Shown here piece after piece: positions 29,401 to 38,122 of a stretch of 64,000 nt of DNA. A model generated the notes under the pieces. That model made no database searches and was not told the DNA's origin. It saw only the letters and a program-made list of their open reading frames with translations. Position 1 is the first letter of the stretch, and each line of letters begins with the position of its first letter. The stretch comes from Vibrio sinensis (lineage in GTDB: Bacteria > Pseudomonadota > Gammaproteobacteria > Enterobacterales > Vibrionaceae), in assembly GCF_003605645.1 (NCBI RefSeq), contig NZ_QVMU01000001.1:62001-126000 (forward strand), in the 5' to 3' direction. Both the position numbers and the translations under genes were made by a program.

Positions 29401-31756
29401 GATGCTGGCAAAACAAAAAGCTGAGGAAGCAACACAAGCGAAAAGTGATTTCCTCGCCAATATGAGCCATGAAATTCGTACACCAATGAATGCCATCATA
29501 GGGATGAGTTACTTGGCAATGCAGACTGAACTCAATAGAAAACAAGCGAATTATCTTGGGAAAATACAAACGTCGGCCGAATCTTTACTCGGCATCATTA
29601 ATGATATTCTCGATTTTTCAAAGATAGAGGCTGGCAAACTCGATTTAGAAAAGATGGAGTTTGATTTAGAAAATACAATTGAACATCTTGTTCAGATGGT
29701 GTCGCAACGTATTCAAGAGAAAAATATTGAATTGTTGGTTGATCTTGACCCGCTCCTTCCTCGACAGCTTATTGGTGATCCCCTTCGTTTGGGGCAAGTT
29801 TTACTTAATCTTACTAACAATGCGATTAAATTCACCGATTCAGGAGAGATCATTGTCAAAGTGATATTACTGGAGAGTGATAATGATGACGTGGTATTGA
29901 AATTTTCAGTCACAGATACCGGTATTGGTATGACTGATGAACAAATGTCTCGCTTGTTCCAATCGTTTAGTCAAGCTGATGCTTCAACCACACGAAAATA
30001 TGGTGGTACAGGTTTAGGGTTGACGATTAGTAAAACCTTATCGGAACTGATGAATGGTTCAATTGGCGTAGAAAGTGAACTTGGTAAGGGCAGTACCTTT
30101 TTCTTCACGGCTCAATTGGGTGTGGTGCAGGCGGTGAGAGATCAAACCCATGGGACAGATAGTCTTGAAGATATTTCTGTTTTGATTGTAGATGACAGTA
30201 TGGCGGCGCGTGGGATTCTCTTTGGGTTGTGTAAAAGCCTTAATTTCAAAGCTGAAGTGGCTTCATCGGGAGCAGAAGCTCTTGAACAAATTGCTGCAGC
30301 GCAGCAAATGGAACGACCGTTTGACATTATTTTAGCGGATTGGAAGATGCCTAATATGGATGGTATCGAATTGGGTCGTCAGATTGCTCTATTACCGAAT
30401 TTGAACAAACCTCCATATTTTGTCATGGTCACAGCTTATGATCGCGATGAGATCAAGGCACAGTTAAACGGCGTTAAAGTGGATGCAACGATAACAAAAC
30501 CGGTGAGCTCTTCGACTCTGCACGATACCTTGTTAGGTGTTGTTTCCCAGCAAGGCCGACCTAGTTTTCCATCTATTACGACAAAACTTGATCTCTCTAT
30601 TGCGCAGGGAATTGCAGGAGCGCGAATCCTGCTGGTGGAAGATAATCTCATTAACCAAGAGATTGCGATTGAACTGCTGCATCTGGCTGGGCTTGATGTG
30701 ATGACGGCTGATAACGGGCAGCAAGCAGTTGAAATGGTCGAGAAACATACCTTTGACTTGGTTCTAATGGATATTCAAATGCCCGTGATGGATGGGTACC
30801 AAGCGACGAAAACTATTCGCTCGACGGGACAATATGATGCATTGCCGATTATTGCTATGACCGCCAATGCGATGTCAGGCGACCGAGAAAAGTGTCTCGC
30901 TGCTGGCATGAATGATCATTTACCTAAGCCGATTAACCCTAACCAGGTCTTTAAGACGTTGTTGGATTGGATTGAACCAACGGGGGAATCTGTTTCAGTC
31001 TTGATTGAAGATGCAGATACAGAGAGCTTTGATGTTGATGGCTTTGATACTGAAAGCGCACTGGCTCGTATGGCTGGTAATGTAAAAGCTTACAGAAAGA
31101 CACTAACTCATGTTATTCAAAGTGAAGCGAATGTCGTGGAACGAGTGAATCAGGCGATAGAGGATAATGATATTAATAGCGCGGTTATTGCAGTCCATTC
31201 ATTGAAAGGAATTGCTGGCAATATTGGAGCTACCTATTTGATTGAGCCGACAGAGCGATTGGAACATTCTCTCGCTGCTCAAGAGCGGACCATTCAGGAT
31301 CACGCCATTCAAGAAAAAATCCAATTGAGTGAACAACAACAAGCCATGCTGTCGGAAGTTGGTGCGTTAGTTAACAGGATGTTAACTGCTATTACTGAAG
31401 CATTAGCACGCAGTGAACCAATCGTTCAAAATCAAATAGCTGAAATTGACAGTGATAAGTTCCGCGAACTAACGCACTTGCTCTATCAGCAACTTGATGA
31501 TTTCGATAGTTCAGCAGTGGACACGTTCGATGAAATACTCGAATGCATGGGAGGTGGTTTAGATCGTGATTTAGCCTCACAGCTTTCCACTTCGATATCA
31601 AATTATGACTTTGATGCTGCTTTACCACTGCTGGAACAGTTAACGAACAGCTGTGAATCACAACAAGCGTCGAAAGAGTTATTTTTATCAGATGAAGAGC
31701 TTTTATTAGAAGAAGTTTCACCAGAAACAAAAGTTTCATTAGCAACAAATACATGA
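26429..31756 (+). CDS. Giant hybrid sensor histidine kinase (SBP-sensor-PAS-HK-REC-REC-HPt)
   Basis: About 1775 residues from the ATG at 26429, which has AAGGGA six bases upstream; the longer frame from a TTG at 26378 lacks a ribosome site. Order by eye: signal or anchor near the N-terminus, helical region, SBP_bac_3-like periplasmic domain (about 195-405), membrane segments near 440-490, a second Cache-like extracytoplasmic domain (about 505-810), membrane segment, PAS (about 870-985), HisKA with NMSHEIRTPMN (His about 1014), HATPase (GGTGLGLTIS), two receivers (ADWKMPNMDG and MDIQMPVMDG), and an HPt domain with AVHSLKGIAGN (His about 1590). A complete phosphorelay is thus in one chain. It heads a three-gene signalling operon; the ligand may be an amino acid or similar small solute. 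Confidence 0.9.
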   Translation: MMWFHSRLWRRCTPILKIRLRAFFLSFVALIYPHFSSADFDGLPPSLQGDLTQSQAQNIAVELKYLDEVLTSSVLSYAFSRDDKWLDRYFDYEPRLTELINALLASQAETDFNIVKELESAHFEMVVFEMQAIDLVKEDQGRAAMDLISQDEYHHYKSQYMDALLNLADRIDQRVAGHNKESNIALTAAEKQWIQHNTVKVGSEHWSPMFYRDENGSLAGLSGEIVKQIVNKTGLRVELVEGEWDELFNRFKRGDIDLLPHAYKEASREAYGQFSAPYVLVRELFFVKDQDEQFILVSDLANATVAISAGYVTASQVKDLYPNMKILEAEGIGEAVNAVFDGRADAVLGAESVILNWLSQNQMSGLHAINEDVFSPASLHIWTQKQTPLLHSIVQKGLDSLELEALILKQNGWNVQKQKSPQSTGSNVSFNQSLKYVIVAVSLMIVLLMFLISRVFRVSDKQLADKLNSVSFKRSVIIVQVGLCVALLTTAMIVTRYAERQSIESINDSLSTVLASAHKRIVGWVDLELDSLSQLGRNPTLVELTQELLKVPRTSDALKNAPLQHQLRQFIQSQAGLSNSFGYFIISPDSISLSSRRDSNIGSINLIQLKRPDLMQSVLAGQSVFIPPIKSDVELGLDNKELNPPTMFFAVPIINASGEVIAVLTKRVNFDGIFSSVLSAGFIGKSGETYAIDQSGVLLSNVRFEDQLKQVGLLESHQRSSLNIRIADPGNDLSNYSGVIPANTDSGEVKTVKQNWPLTVMAQGVSERMSGRNLEGYNDYRGIPVVGNWVWDEKLNLGITAEMDVEEAFALLRTFKITVWSILSIALILMMGTSLFTLRIGTRATGALARSQAELEAQVVERTSELQINAERTRTIIDNASDGIIVVNRQGIIVEFSPAAEDIFGYRADEVLSTETLIDSLMPRPFHQVYLELVAKGDTSSHLLMELIGYKKNGEEIELEIAISEAVLAGECLFTGIVRDATERKEAERELMLAKQKAEEATQAKSDFLANMSHEIRTPMNAIIGMSYLAMQTELNRKQANYLGKIQTSAESLLGIINDILDFSKIEAGKLDLEKMEFDLENTIEHLVQMVSQRIQEKNIELLVDLDPLLPRQLIGDPLRLGQVLLNLTNNAIKFTDSGEIIVKVILLESDNDDVVLKFSVTDTGIGMTDEQMSRLFQSFSQADASTTRKYGGTGLGLTISKTLSELMNGSIGVESELGKGSTFFFTAQLGVVQAVRDQTHGTDSLEDISVLIVDDSMAARGILFGLCKSLNFKAEVASSGAEALEQIAAAQQMERPFDIILADWKMPNMDGIELGRQIALLPNLNKPPYFVMVTAYDRDEIKAQLNGVKVDATITKPVSSSTLHDTLLGVVSQQGRPSFPSITTKLDLSIAQGIAGARILLVEDNLINQEIAIELLHLAGLDVMTADNGQQAVEMVEKHTFDLVLMDIQMPVMDGYQATKTIRSTGQYDALPIIAMTANAMSGDREKCLAAGMNDHLPKPINPNQVFKTLLDWIEPTGESVSVLIEDADTESFDVDGFDTESALARMAGNVKAYRKTLTHVIQSEANVVERVNQAIEDNDINSAVIAVHSLKGIAGNIGATYLIEPTERLEHSLAAQERTIQDHAIQEKIQLSEQQQAMLSEVGALVNRMLTAITEALARSEPIVQNQIAEIDSDKFRELTHLLYQQLDDFDSSAVDTFDEILECMGGGLDRDLASQLSTSISNYDFDAALPLLEQLTNSCESQQASKELFLSDEELLLEEVSPETKVSLATNT

Positions 31757-31911
31757 GAAGAAAATAAAGCATAATCAGAAACAAAAACGCCATCTAAGGA
31801 ACTGATGGCATCATTGGAGTAAGCGGCACTCAAATGTAATGAAGCGACCTAACCTAAAATTTAACAAGGGTTGTTTTCAGCTAAGGCTAGGATAAAAAGA
31901 GAGTTGTCAGT

Positions 31912-33033
31912 ATGGATACAAATAAGAAAGCGACGATATTGGCCGTCGACGACACGGCTGTAAATATAGATGTGGTGAAAGGCGTTTTATCAGAAGAGTA
32001 TTTAGTTCAAGCAGCGTTAAACGCAGCAACGGCATTGAAAATTGTAGAGAAGCGTAAACCGGATCTGATTTTACTCGATATTATGATGCCAGAGGTTGAT
32101 GGTTATGAAGTTTGCCGTCAGCTAAAAGCTTCAGCTGAAACCAGAGATATCCCAGTTATTTTTCTGACAGCAAAGTCAGAAGAGGAGGATGAAACTATGG
32201 GGCTATCTCTGGGAGCTGTGGATTACATTACTAAACCGATCAGCCCTCCGATATTAAAAGAACGAGTAAAAAATCATTTATTGCTCAAGAAATCACGGGA
32301 CCAGTTAGCTCAACAAAATGAAATACTGGAAGATAAGGTTCGCCAACGTACTCAACAATTGAATGACCTACAAGATGTGGCTATGGTGGCTATGGGGGCA
32401 TTAGCTGAATCACGAGACCCGGAAACAGGCAATCATATTCGCCGAACTCAGAAATATGTCGAATTATTAGCCAAGAAATTGTCCGAGACAGAAAAGTATC
32501 GTGATTATTTAACACCAGAAGTGATTTCGGCTATGGCCAAGTCTGCACCTTTACACGATATAGGAAAGGTAGGGGTCGTTGACCGAATTTTGCTTAAACC
32601 AGGTCAATTAACTGAAGCTGAGTTTGCTGAAATGAAAAGGCATACCATCTATGGTTATGATGCAATTGAAGCCGCGGAAAGTTCATTAGGGGTAGCAGAT
32701 AATTTTCTAATATTTGCTAAGGAAATTGCTTATTCCCACCATGAAAAATGGGATGGGTCAGGATACCCAGAGGGGCTGAGGGGGGAAGATATTCCTTTGT
32801 CAGCACGGATTATGGCCTTGGCAGATGTTTATGACGCACTAATTTCTGAGCGTGTCTATAAGCCTGCGTTTAGTCACGAAAAGTCATTGGGGATTATATT
32901 GAGTAGCAAAGGTACTCATTTTGACCCTTTGATGGTCGATATTTTTATGGCTAACGCAGCGGACTTTAGAGAAATAGCAGAAACCTATAAGGATGTCGTT
33001 AGTAATCTAAGTTTGATTACTAAAGGAGCTTAG
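31912..33033 (+). CDS. REC-HD-GYP response regulator, c-di-GMP phosphodiesterase
   Basis: 373 residues. Receiver domain at 1-125 with phospho-acceptor D56 in LILLDIMMP, a coiled linker at about 130-150, then an HD-GYP domain with HDIGK, the HHEKWDGSGYP signature and downstream ADVYDAL. All hallmark metal and GYP residues are present, so it should be an active c-di-GMP hydrolase. It lies between the giant hybrid kinase and a REC-REC-kinase gene and is a likely output of that phosphorelay. By lowering c-di-GMP it could oppose Pel synthesis through PelD, though no direct link is seen. Confidence 0.93.
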   Translation: MDTNKKATILAVDDTAVNIDVVKGVLSEEYLVQAALNAATALKIVEKRKPDLILLDIMMPEVDGYEVCRQLKASAETRDIPVIFLTAKSEEEDETMGLSLGAVDYITKPISPPILKERVKNHLLLKKSRDQLAQQNEILEDKVRQRTQQLNDLQDVAMVAMGALAESRDPETGNHIRRTQKYVELLAKKLSETEKYRDYLTPEVISAMAKSAPLHDIGKVGVVDRILLKPGQLTEAEFAEMKRHTIYGYDAIEAAESSLGVADNFLIFAKEIAYSHHEKWDGSGYPEGLRGEDIPLSARIMALADVYDALISERVYKPAFSHEKSLGIILSSKGTHFDPLMVDIFMANAADFREIAETYKDVVSNLSLITKGA

Positions 33034-33035
33034 TG

Positions 33036-34577
33036 ATGGAAAACTATAGACGAATTGCTTTTGATTCGCCGTACAAAGGCTTATCTGTTTTAATCGTTGA
33101 TGACTTTGATGCGATAACTCGGACGCTGTGTAGCGCTTTTGAACAGCTTGGTTTTAAAACTATTCATCAAGCAAAGGATGGATTTGAAGCGTGGCAGTGT
33201 CTAGAGCGACAATCTGTAGATATGATTATTTCAGATTGGAAAATGCCTAAAATGGACGGCTTAACACTGCTGAAGCGTGTTCGAGGCTCCCATGCTCATA
33301 AGCATATTCCTTTCATTATGTTGACGGGAAACCTCCATCAAAGTGATGTGGTAGAAGCAATACAAGCGGGCGTTTCTGAATATTTAGTTAAGCCGTTTTC
33401 AAAAGCCACGCTGAGTGAACGAGTGCACAAAGCATTTGTCTCCCCGATTCGTGGAAGAAATTCGAATCCCAGTGAAACTCAAGATCTCGAGCAAGATGGT
33501 GCGAGTGAAAAAGAGGTAAAGCGGACGATTTTAGTCGTGGATGATGAACCCTCTAACCTACAAGTGCTCGGAGAATTACTTAAGCCATCTTACAAAATCA
33601 AAGTTTGTCGAAGTGGTGCGCAAGCGCTCGATATTTGCGCGAAAGCAGAAAAACCGGATCTGATTTTGTTGGATATCATGATGCCTGAAATGGATGGTTT
33701 AGCCGTTTGTCGGTCACTTAAATCTCAGCCGGATACGGAATTTATTCCGATCATTTTTGTTTCTGCATTGTCGCAAACTGATGATGTTGTTAAAGGGCTA
33801 AAACTTGGCGCTGTCGATTATATTATGAAACCGGTGATCCCCGAGATCGTGATGGCGCGAGTGGCGACTCATATCAATTCAGTAGTCCAGCGGGAGAAAT
33901 TAACGGAGCAAGTAGAACAGTTAATTCAAGCATCGCGGCAAAAAGAAGAAGCAGGCCAGATGTTTTTTCATGATTTACGCAACCCATTGAGCGCAATTCA
34001 AGCAACATTAACTAATATTCAAGGCAATGAACCAGAGATAGATTGTCTCAAAGAGAGCGTGAAAATCTTATCTCAAATGGTTGAGAATCATCAGTTATTG
34101 ATGGCACTAGAACAAGGGGAGTACAGCAATCCCTTTGAAAATATCATGCTAGAGTCTGCCATTCAGTCAGTGATTGCGAGCTATCAATCGAGAACACAAG
34201 AAAAGCAGTTGGAAATTAAACTCGATATCGATCCAAGTCATCGTTACCTTGGTGATGAGCTATTAAGTTATACCATGTTCAGTAATTTGATTGTTAACGC
34301 TGTTGAAGCTGCACCTAAAAATTCAGCGATCACTGTGACTTCTGCGGCTGAAGATGAGTATGTGATGGTATCTTTGCAAAATGCAGGTGAAGTGCCTTTG
34401 AATATCCGTGATCAGTTTTTTGACAAGTACGCTTCGGCAAACAAAAATACAGGTACTGGTATTGGCAGTTATTCGGCGAGACTGTGCGCACAGGCTCAAA
34501 ATGGTGACATTAGACTTAATGCAGAGCAACCTAATAGCACGACAATTATAGTACAACTACAAGCCGCCAATAGTTAG
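33036..34577 (+). CDS. Double-receiver histidine-kinase-like regulator (REC-REC-HK)
   Basis: 513 residues. The ATG at 33036 has AGGAG seven bases before it, and the stop of the HD-GYP gene lies three bases upstream. Two receivers come first: D67 in IISDWKMP and D213 in LILLDIMMP. Then follow a helical linker, an H-box (FFHDLRNPLSAIQ, H312) and a HATPase domain with TGTGIGSYSARL. No membrane segment, so it is cytosolic. Such REC-REC-HK proteins can rewire or reset phosphorelays. Its tight coupling to the HD-GYP gene implies a shared pathway. Confidence 0.88.
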   Translation: MENYRRIAFDSPYKGLSVLIVDDFDAITRTLCSAFEQLGFKTIHQAKDGFEAWQCLERQSVDMIISDWKMPKMDGLTLLKRVRGSHAHKHIPFIMLTGNLHQSDVVEAIQAGVSEYLVKPFSKATLSERVHKAFVSPIRGRNSNPSETQDLEQDGASEKEVKRTILVVDDEPSNLQVLGELLKPSYKIKVCRSGAQALDICAKAEKPDLILLDIMMPEMDGLAVCRSLKSQPDTEFIPIIFVSALSQTDDVVKGLKLGAVDYIMKPVIPEIVMARVATHINSVVQREKLTEQVEQLIQASRQKEEAGQMFFHDLRNPLSAIQATLTNIQGNEPEIDCLKESVKILSQMVENHQLLMALEQGEYSNPFENIMLESAIQSVIASYQSRTQEKQLEIKLDIDPSHRYLGDELLSYTMFSNLIVNAVEAAPKNSAITVTSAAEDEYVMVSLQNAGEVPLNIRDQFFDKYASANKNTGTGIGSYSARLCAQAQNGDIRLNAEQPNSTTIIVQLQAANS

Positions 34578-34588
34578 CTTGGCGGCTT
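34561..34588. terminator. 10-bp perfect hairpin at the end of the signalling operon
   Basis: AAGCCGCCAA (34561-34570) pairs with TTGGCGGCTT (34579-34588), and the stop codon falls in the loop. It lies between convergent genes and probably ends transcription from both sides, although no T-run is present. Confidence 0.55.
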
Positions 34589-34604
34589 AAGGTTAATTCG
34601 GCAA

Positions 34605-35213
34605 TTATTTACGCTTTTGGTCTGCAAATTGTTTGGCAGTTATACCGTAGTAGACTTTGTCGTCAAATCCTTGCTCAGTTTTATAGTAATCGAGTTGACG
34701 ACCTTCTAAAATAAAACCACATTTTTCCATGGTTTTGTAAGAGCCAATATTTTCAGCGTAGCAGTCAGCACTGATTTTATGCGCGTTTAGTTCAGTAAAG
34801 CCAATCTCGGTCATCATTTGACAAGCACGTGTTGCAAGGCCTTGACCCCAAGCATGAGTCGGGAGTTGATAACCCACTTCAAAATTACCTTGTAAGAACA
34901 TAACGGGGGTAACGGCTGTCATACCCATGTATTGCCCTTGGGCATCACGGATAACAAACGTTGGTGCTTCTGGCCATTCGCTATTTTTGATAGCTTCCTG
35001 AGTATTTCCGATGATAGGGCCAAAGAAACCCTCATATAAACTGTCGTCAGCAGGAGCAAAAAATAAGTATGTATTCACTTTGTCATCATTAAGCATCTCT
35101 ATGATGTCGCTAAGATCGCTTGCCTGAATAAGAGCAATATTTAATGTGTCGCCAAAAGGAATTGAGTGGCCTTGCTTTAGGGCTGAATAGTGGTTAAGTG
35201 GTGAATTAATCAT
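34605..35213 (-). CDS. GNAT-family acetyltransferase, RimJ/RimL type
   Basis: 202 residues. The layout of the acetyl-CoA-binding core is recognisable: PTFVIRDAQGQYMG, then FEVGYQLPTHAWGQGLATRAC (the Q/RxxGxG/A-type loop), then the C-terminal NIGSYKTMEKCGF typical of RimJ/RimL-like enzymes. These transfer acetyl groups to protein N-termini or small amines. The actual acceptor is unknown. It is convergent with the signalling operon. Confidence 0.82.
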   Translation of the reverse strand: MINSPLNHYSALKQGHSIPFGDTLNIALIQASDLSDIIEMLNDDKVNTYLFFAPADDSLYEGFFGPIIGNTQEAIKNSEWPEAPTFVIRDAQGQYMGMTAVTPVMFLQGNFEVGYQLPTHAWGQGLATRACQMMTEIGFTELNAHKISADCYAENIGSYKTMEKCGFILEGRQLDYYKTEQGFDDKVYYGITAKQFADQKRK

Positions 35214-35386
35214 TAGTTACCTCGTTTTCTTTGCCGCATATTAGCGTACTCTAACAGAGGATAATTGGACTTTTGCGACAAATCTTAATTTGAATCTTAG
35301 GCCGAAAATGAGAGAAAAAACGCATCTTTCCGACTTGATTTAAACACAGGTGCTTGTCAAATTAGCAATACATAGCGTTCAGATGT

Positions 35387-36232
35387 TTATTCAAAATCGC
35401 CATAAATATCGATAGTGAGATCGCGCTTTTTAAGATACTTCGAAGGGGTTTGTTTTAGCTGTTGTTTAAGGGTGCGGATCAGATGAGATTGATCACTAAA
35501 TCCAAATTGGTGTGAAAACGCTGCCCAATCGATATCTTGCTCTCGTTCATATAGGGCGAGAACTATTTGTTCTAACCGCATCATCTGTAGATACTGTTTC
35601 ACACTCATTCCTACCACCTGTTTAAAATAACGCTCTAATGTTCGGCGTGAACAAGAACAAGCCACCGCTAAAGTTTCAATATCAATCAAGTTATCGGAAA
35701 TGTGATGTTCAGTTAGTGAGATTTCAATCGTCGTAATGGCTTTTTGTGCCACAGTGAACGCACGGTTTTGGTTTGGTGTGATGTTTAGCTGATCAAAATG
35801 AGATTTAATCAACGCAATTAGTGTTTGTGGGTCAGATGTGTTTTGCCATAAGTTTTGCTGAAATTCGCGATTAAATAGAGGCGTCAACCAATCGAACCAT
35901 TGGCATTGATTAATATGAGCTGCGGAAGCGGCGTTAAGGATATATAAACATTCAGGCCGGAATGTAATACCGATACGTTTTAATGGTGCATAGTCATCCA
36001 ATAAAAGCAGGTGCTCGCTGGCTGTCAGTAGGTGGCTACCTGCCCCAATTAATGCATTTTCACCATTATCATAGCTGTAGTTTTGATGGGGTGGAGTGAA
36101 CAATAAATGTGCACGAGCATTGGGTATGAGGTGAGGCTTAGGGCTTATGGTTTCCTCTGCACCAACTTCCAAATACCAGATCTGGTGGATCAGCCATTCA
36201 TACCCTATCAATGATTGTTTCCAAGCGATCAT
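35387..36232 (-). CDS. AraC-family transcriptional regulator
   Basis: 281 residues. The N-terminal 100 or so residues resemble the DUF6597-type ligand-binding domain found in many AraC regulators. The C-terminal 100 hold two helix-turn-helix motifs (CSRRTLERYFKQVVGMSVKQ and AFSHQFGFSDQSHLIR). No catalytic motif is visible. It is divergent from the 36584-36934 gene, with a 350-bp space, so it may regulate itself and that gene; no operator was found. Confidence 0.83.
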   Translation of the reverse strand: MIAWKQSLIGYEWLIHQIWYLEVGAEETISPKPHLIPNARAHLLFTPPHQNYSYDNGENALIGAGSHLLTASEHLLLLDDYAPLKRIGITFRPECLYILNAASAAHINQCQWFDWLTPLFNREFQQNLWQNTSDPQTLIALIKSHFDQLNITPNQNRAFTVAQKAITTIEISLTEHHISDNLIDIETLAVACSCSRRTLERYFKQVVGMSVKQYLQMMRLEQIVLALYEREQDIDWAAFSHQFGFSDQSHLIRTLKQQLKQTPSKYLKKRDLTIDIYGDFE

Positions 36233-36583
36233 AATTTACCTTATAGAATGAGTGTAGTGCGTACAGATGGACGAAAAAATGAATCTATATTGCTTTAATC
36301 CTCTGGGATGATTTTAGCGCATTTTATATCACTGACGTTATGCCATCTTGAAGGCGATTAACCACTATTTCGTTAGGCTGAGGACAAATCACGATAGGCG
36401 GGGTGCGGCATAAACTAAATTGGCGACAAATCCATCATGTGCATCAGTTACCTTATCTAGATCAATTGTCATCAGCTAGTGCTTCACGACAAGGAGAGTA
36501 AAAGTGGGTATGCTCTGAATATCAGATTAGGCTGTAATTAGCGGCTAAAATCACGCTTTAGAATAATTAATGAGTATAAAAAT
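36233..36583. other. Divergent intergenic region, AraC-type regulator and small unknown gene
   Basis: 351 bp that must hold two promoters. No clear repeat, palindrome or structured RNA was recognised. Confidence 0.35.
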
Positions 36584-36934
36584 ATGAGAATTTCTGTTGA
36601 TGGTGGCTCATTTAAAGTCGCGATTGAAACCGAGTTTGAGGGTTTAATTGCTGAAGCGACGGCCGTATTCCACACAACTCGAACTCAGGCCCAAACCAAT
36701 GATCGTGCGATTTTACGTTTCCTACAAATCATTATTGAGCACAGTGATGAAGATGATGCGATTGGCTATGCGGTTCTCGGTTTACTGGGTTGGTACAATG
36801 AGGTAATTAACCCCGTAAGCGACCGAGATATTGAGCTGAACTTACCTCGAATCTTACCGCACTTGCTGAACCCTGCCGGTGATATCACGGCAAACAGTCC
36901 TAGTGACGCGAATACTTTTAACACTAAACACTAA
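36584..36934 (+). CDS. Small acidic protein of unknown function
   Basis: 116 residues, not recognised. It begins MRISVDGGSFKVAIETEFEG, is acidic and has a predicted mixed alpha/beta character with a hydrophobic segment YAVLGLLGWYNEVI. No signal peptide, membrane anchor or known motif. It is followed by a short ACACTAA repeat (about 36920-36945) and, further on, the convergent LysR gene. Codon use is like its neighbours, so it is likely a real gene, but no function can be given. Confidence 0.6.
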   Translation: MRISVDGGSFKVAIETEFEGLIAEATAVFHTTRTQAQTNDRAILRFLQIIIEHSDEDDAIGYAVLGLLGWYNEVINPVSDRDIELNLPRILPHLLNPAGDITANSPSDANTFNTKH

Positions 36935-37050
36935 ACACTAAGTGTTAGACATACGTATCAAACATAAGCATTAAGCATGATACCATCGAGAAGTTGATAC
37001 TTGTTTAGTGCTTGTACCTAGGCGCGACCAGGATCTGACTCTTTACTCAG

Positions 37051-37959
37051 TCATTGGCTTGATTTTAAGTATTGCAAAATCTTGTCTCTTAACCACTGGT
37101 GAGAGGGATGATTGTCTGTGCGTTTATGCCAAATCATATATTGCTGGACTGGAATGGTTTCAAATGGCAGTGCCAAGACTTGTAGCTGGAACTGATTAGC
37201 AAAGCGATTCGCGATATATCGAGAAGTGCTACCGATGCAATCAGAAGCCGAAATAAGGGCGCACATGGCAATCAAAGAATCACATTCAGCGCTGATCTTT
37301 CTCTCTTTTAATGGCAGGGTTGTGAAGTAGTCAGCAGTGTATTGATTTGAGCGACGCATTCTAAAAGTGACGTGTTTTTCACTGTAGAACTGGACTTGAT
37401 CGATAGTACCATCAATTCTAGGATGGCCTTTCCTCGCGATAAGCACCAGTTCATCATCTTGCACTTTTTGGGTTTTATAACCATTCACTTTAGGATAATG
37501 AATATCGATCGCTAAATCAGCCTTTTGCATGCTTAAGCTGTTTAGCAAATCCTCTTCGTTATTCGGCACCATATTGAATTCAATTGCTATCTTTCCCAAG
37601 GTCTGATCGGCTTCGACAATAGGCTGGATTTTTGCTAACGCAGATTCATTGACCAGTATGCGAAATTGGCGATATTGCTGATTATCAAATTGCTTGAGAG
37701 TACCGATCGCACTATTGATACCTTGTAAAGCTGGCTCAATTTGTATGGCTAACTGAATGGCCGCATTGGTAGGAGTGATCCCGCGTCCCTCACGAATAAA
37801 TAGGTCTGTTCCTATCTGTTGTTGCAAGCGTTTGAGCGCACCGCTAACACCGGGTTGGGTCATTCCTAAAGAATCTGCTGCCAACGTGATCGATTTAAGG
37901 CGAAACACCTCAAGGAATATATTCAATAGATTCAAATCTAACTTTCCAGACTCACTCAC
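37051..37959 (-). CDS. LysR-family regulator, divergent from alkylsulfatase gene
   Basis: 302 residues from the GTG at 37959, which follows AAGGA by eight bases. An ATG at 38007 adds 16 residues not expected in the family. The N-terminal helix-turn-helix is LDLNLLNIFLEVFRLKSITL..MTQPGVSGALKRL, and the effector domain fills the remainder, ending near QYLKSSQ. LysR regulators usually control the divergent gene, here the alkylsulfatase gene starting 163 bp away; sulfate esters or their products would be plausible inducers. Confidence 0.87.
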   Translation of the reverse strand: MSESGKLDLNLLNIFLEVFRLKSITLAADSLGMTQPGVSGALKRLQQQIGTDLFIREGRGITPTNAAIQLAIQIEPALQGINSAIGTLKQFDNQQYRQFRILVNESALAKIQPIVEADQTLGKIAIEFNMVPNNEEDLLNSLSMQKADLAIDIHYPKVNGYKTQKVQDDELVLIARKGHPRIDGTIDQVQFYSEKHVTFRMRRSNQYTADYFTTLPLKERKISAECDSLIAMCALISASDCIGSTSRYIANRFANQFQLQVLALPFETIPVQQYMIWHKRTDNHPSHQWLRDKILQYLKSSQ

Positions 37960-38122
37960 CGCTACTTTCCTTAGTCTTGAATAAAGTACGCATTTTGATA
38001 CGGACACATAACGAAATCTGATGTGTTAAATAAAGCTTACTTTATTTTTAGCTATGTGTCTTCGCCATATACTCATCTCATCAAATCGAACATCGTAATG
38101 AAAACAGATTGAAGAGGCACTT

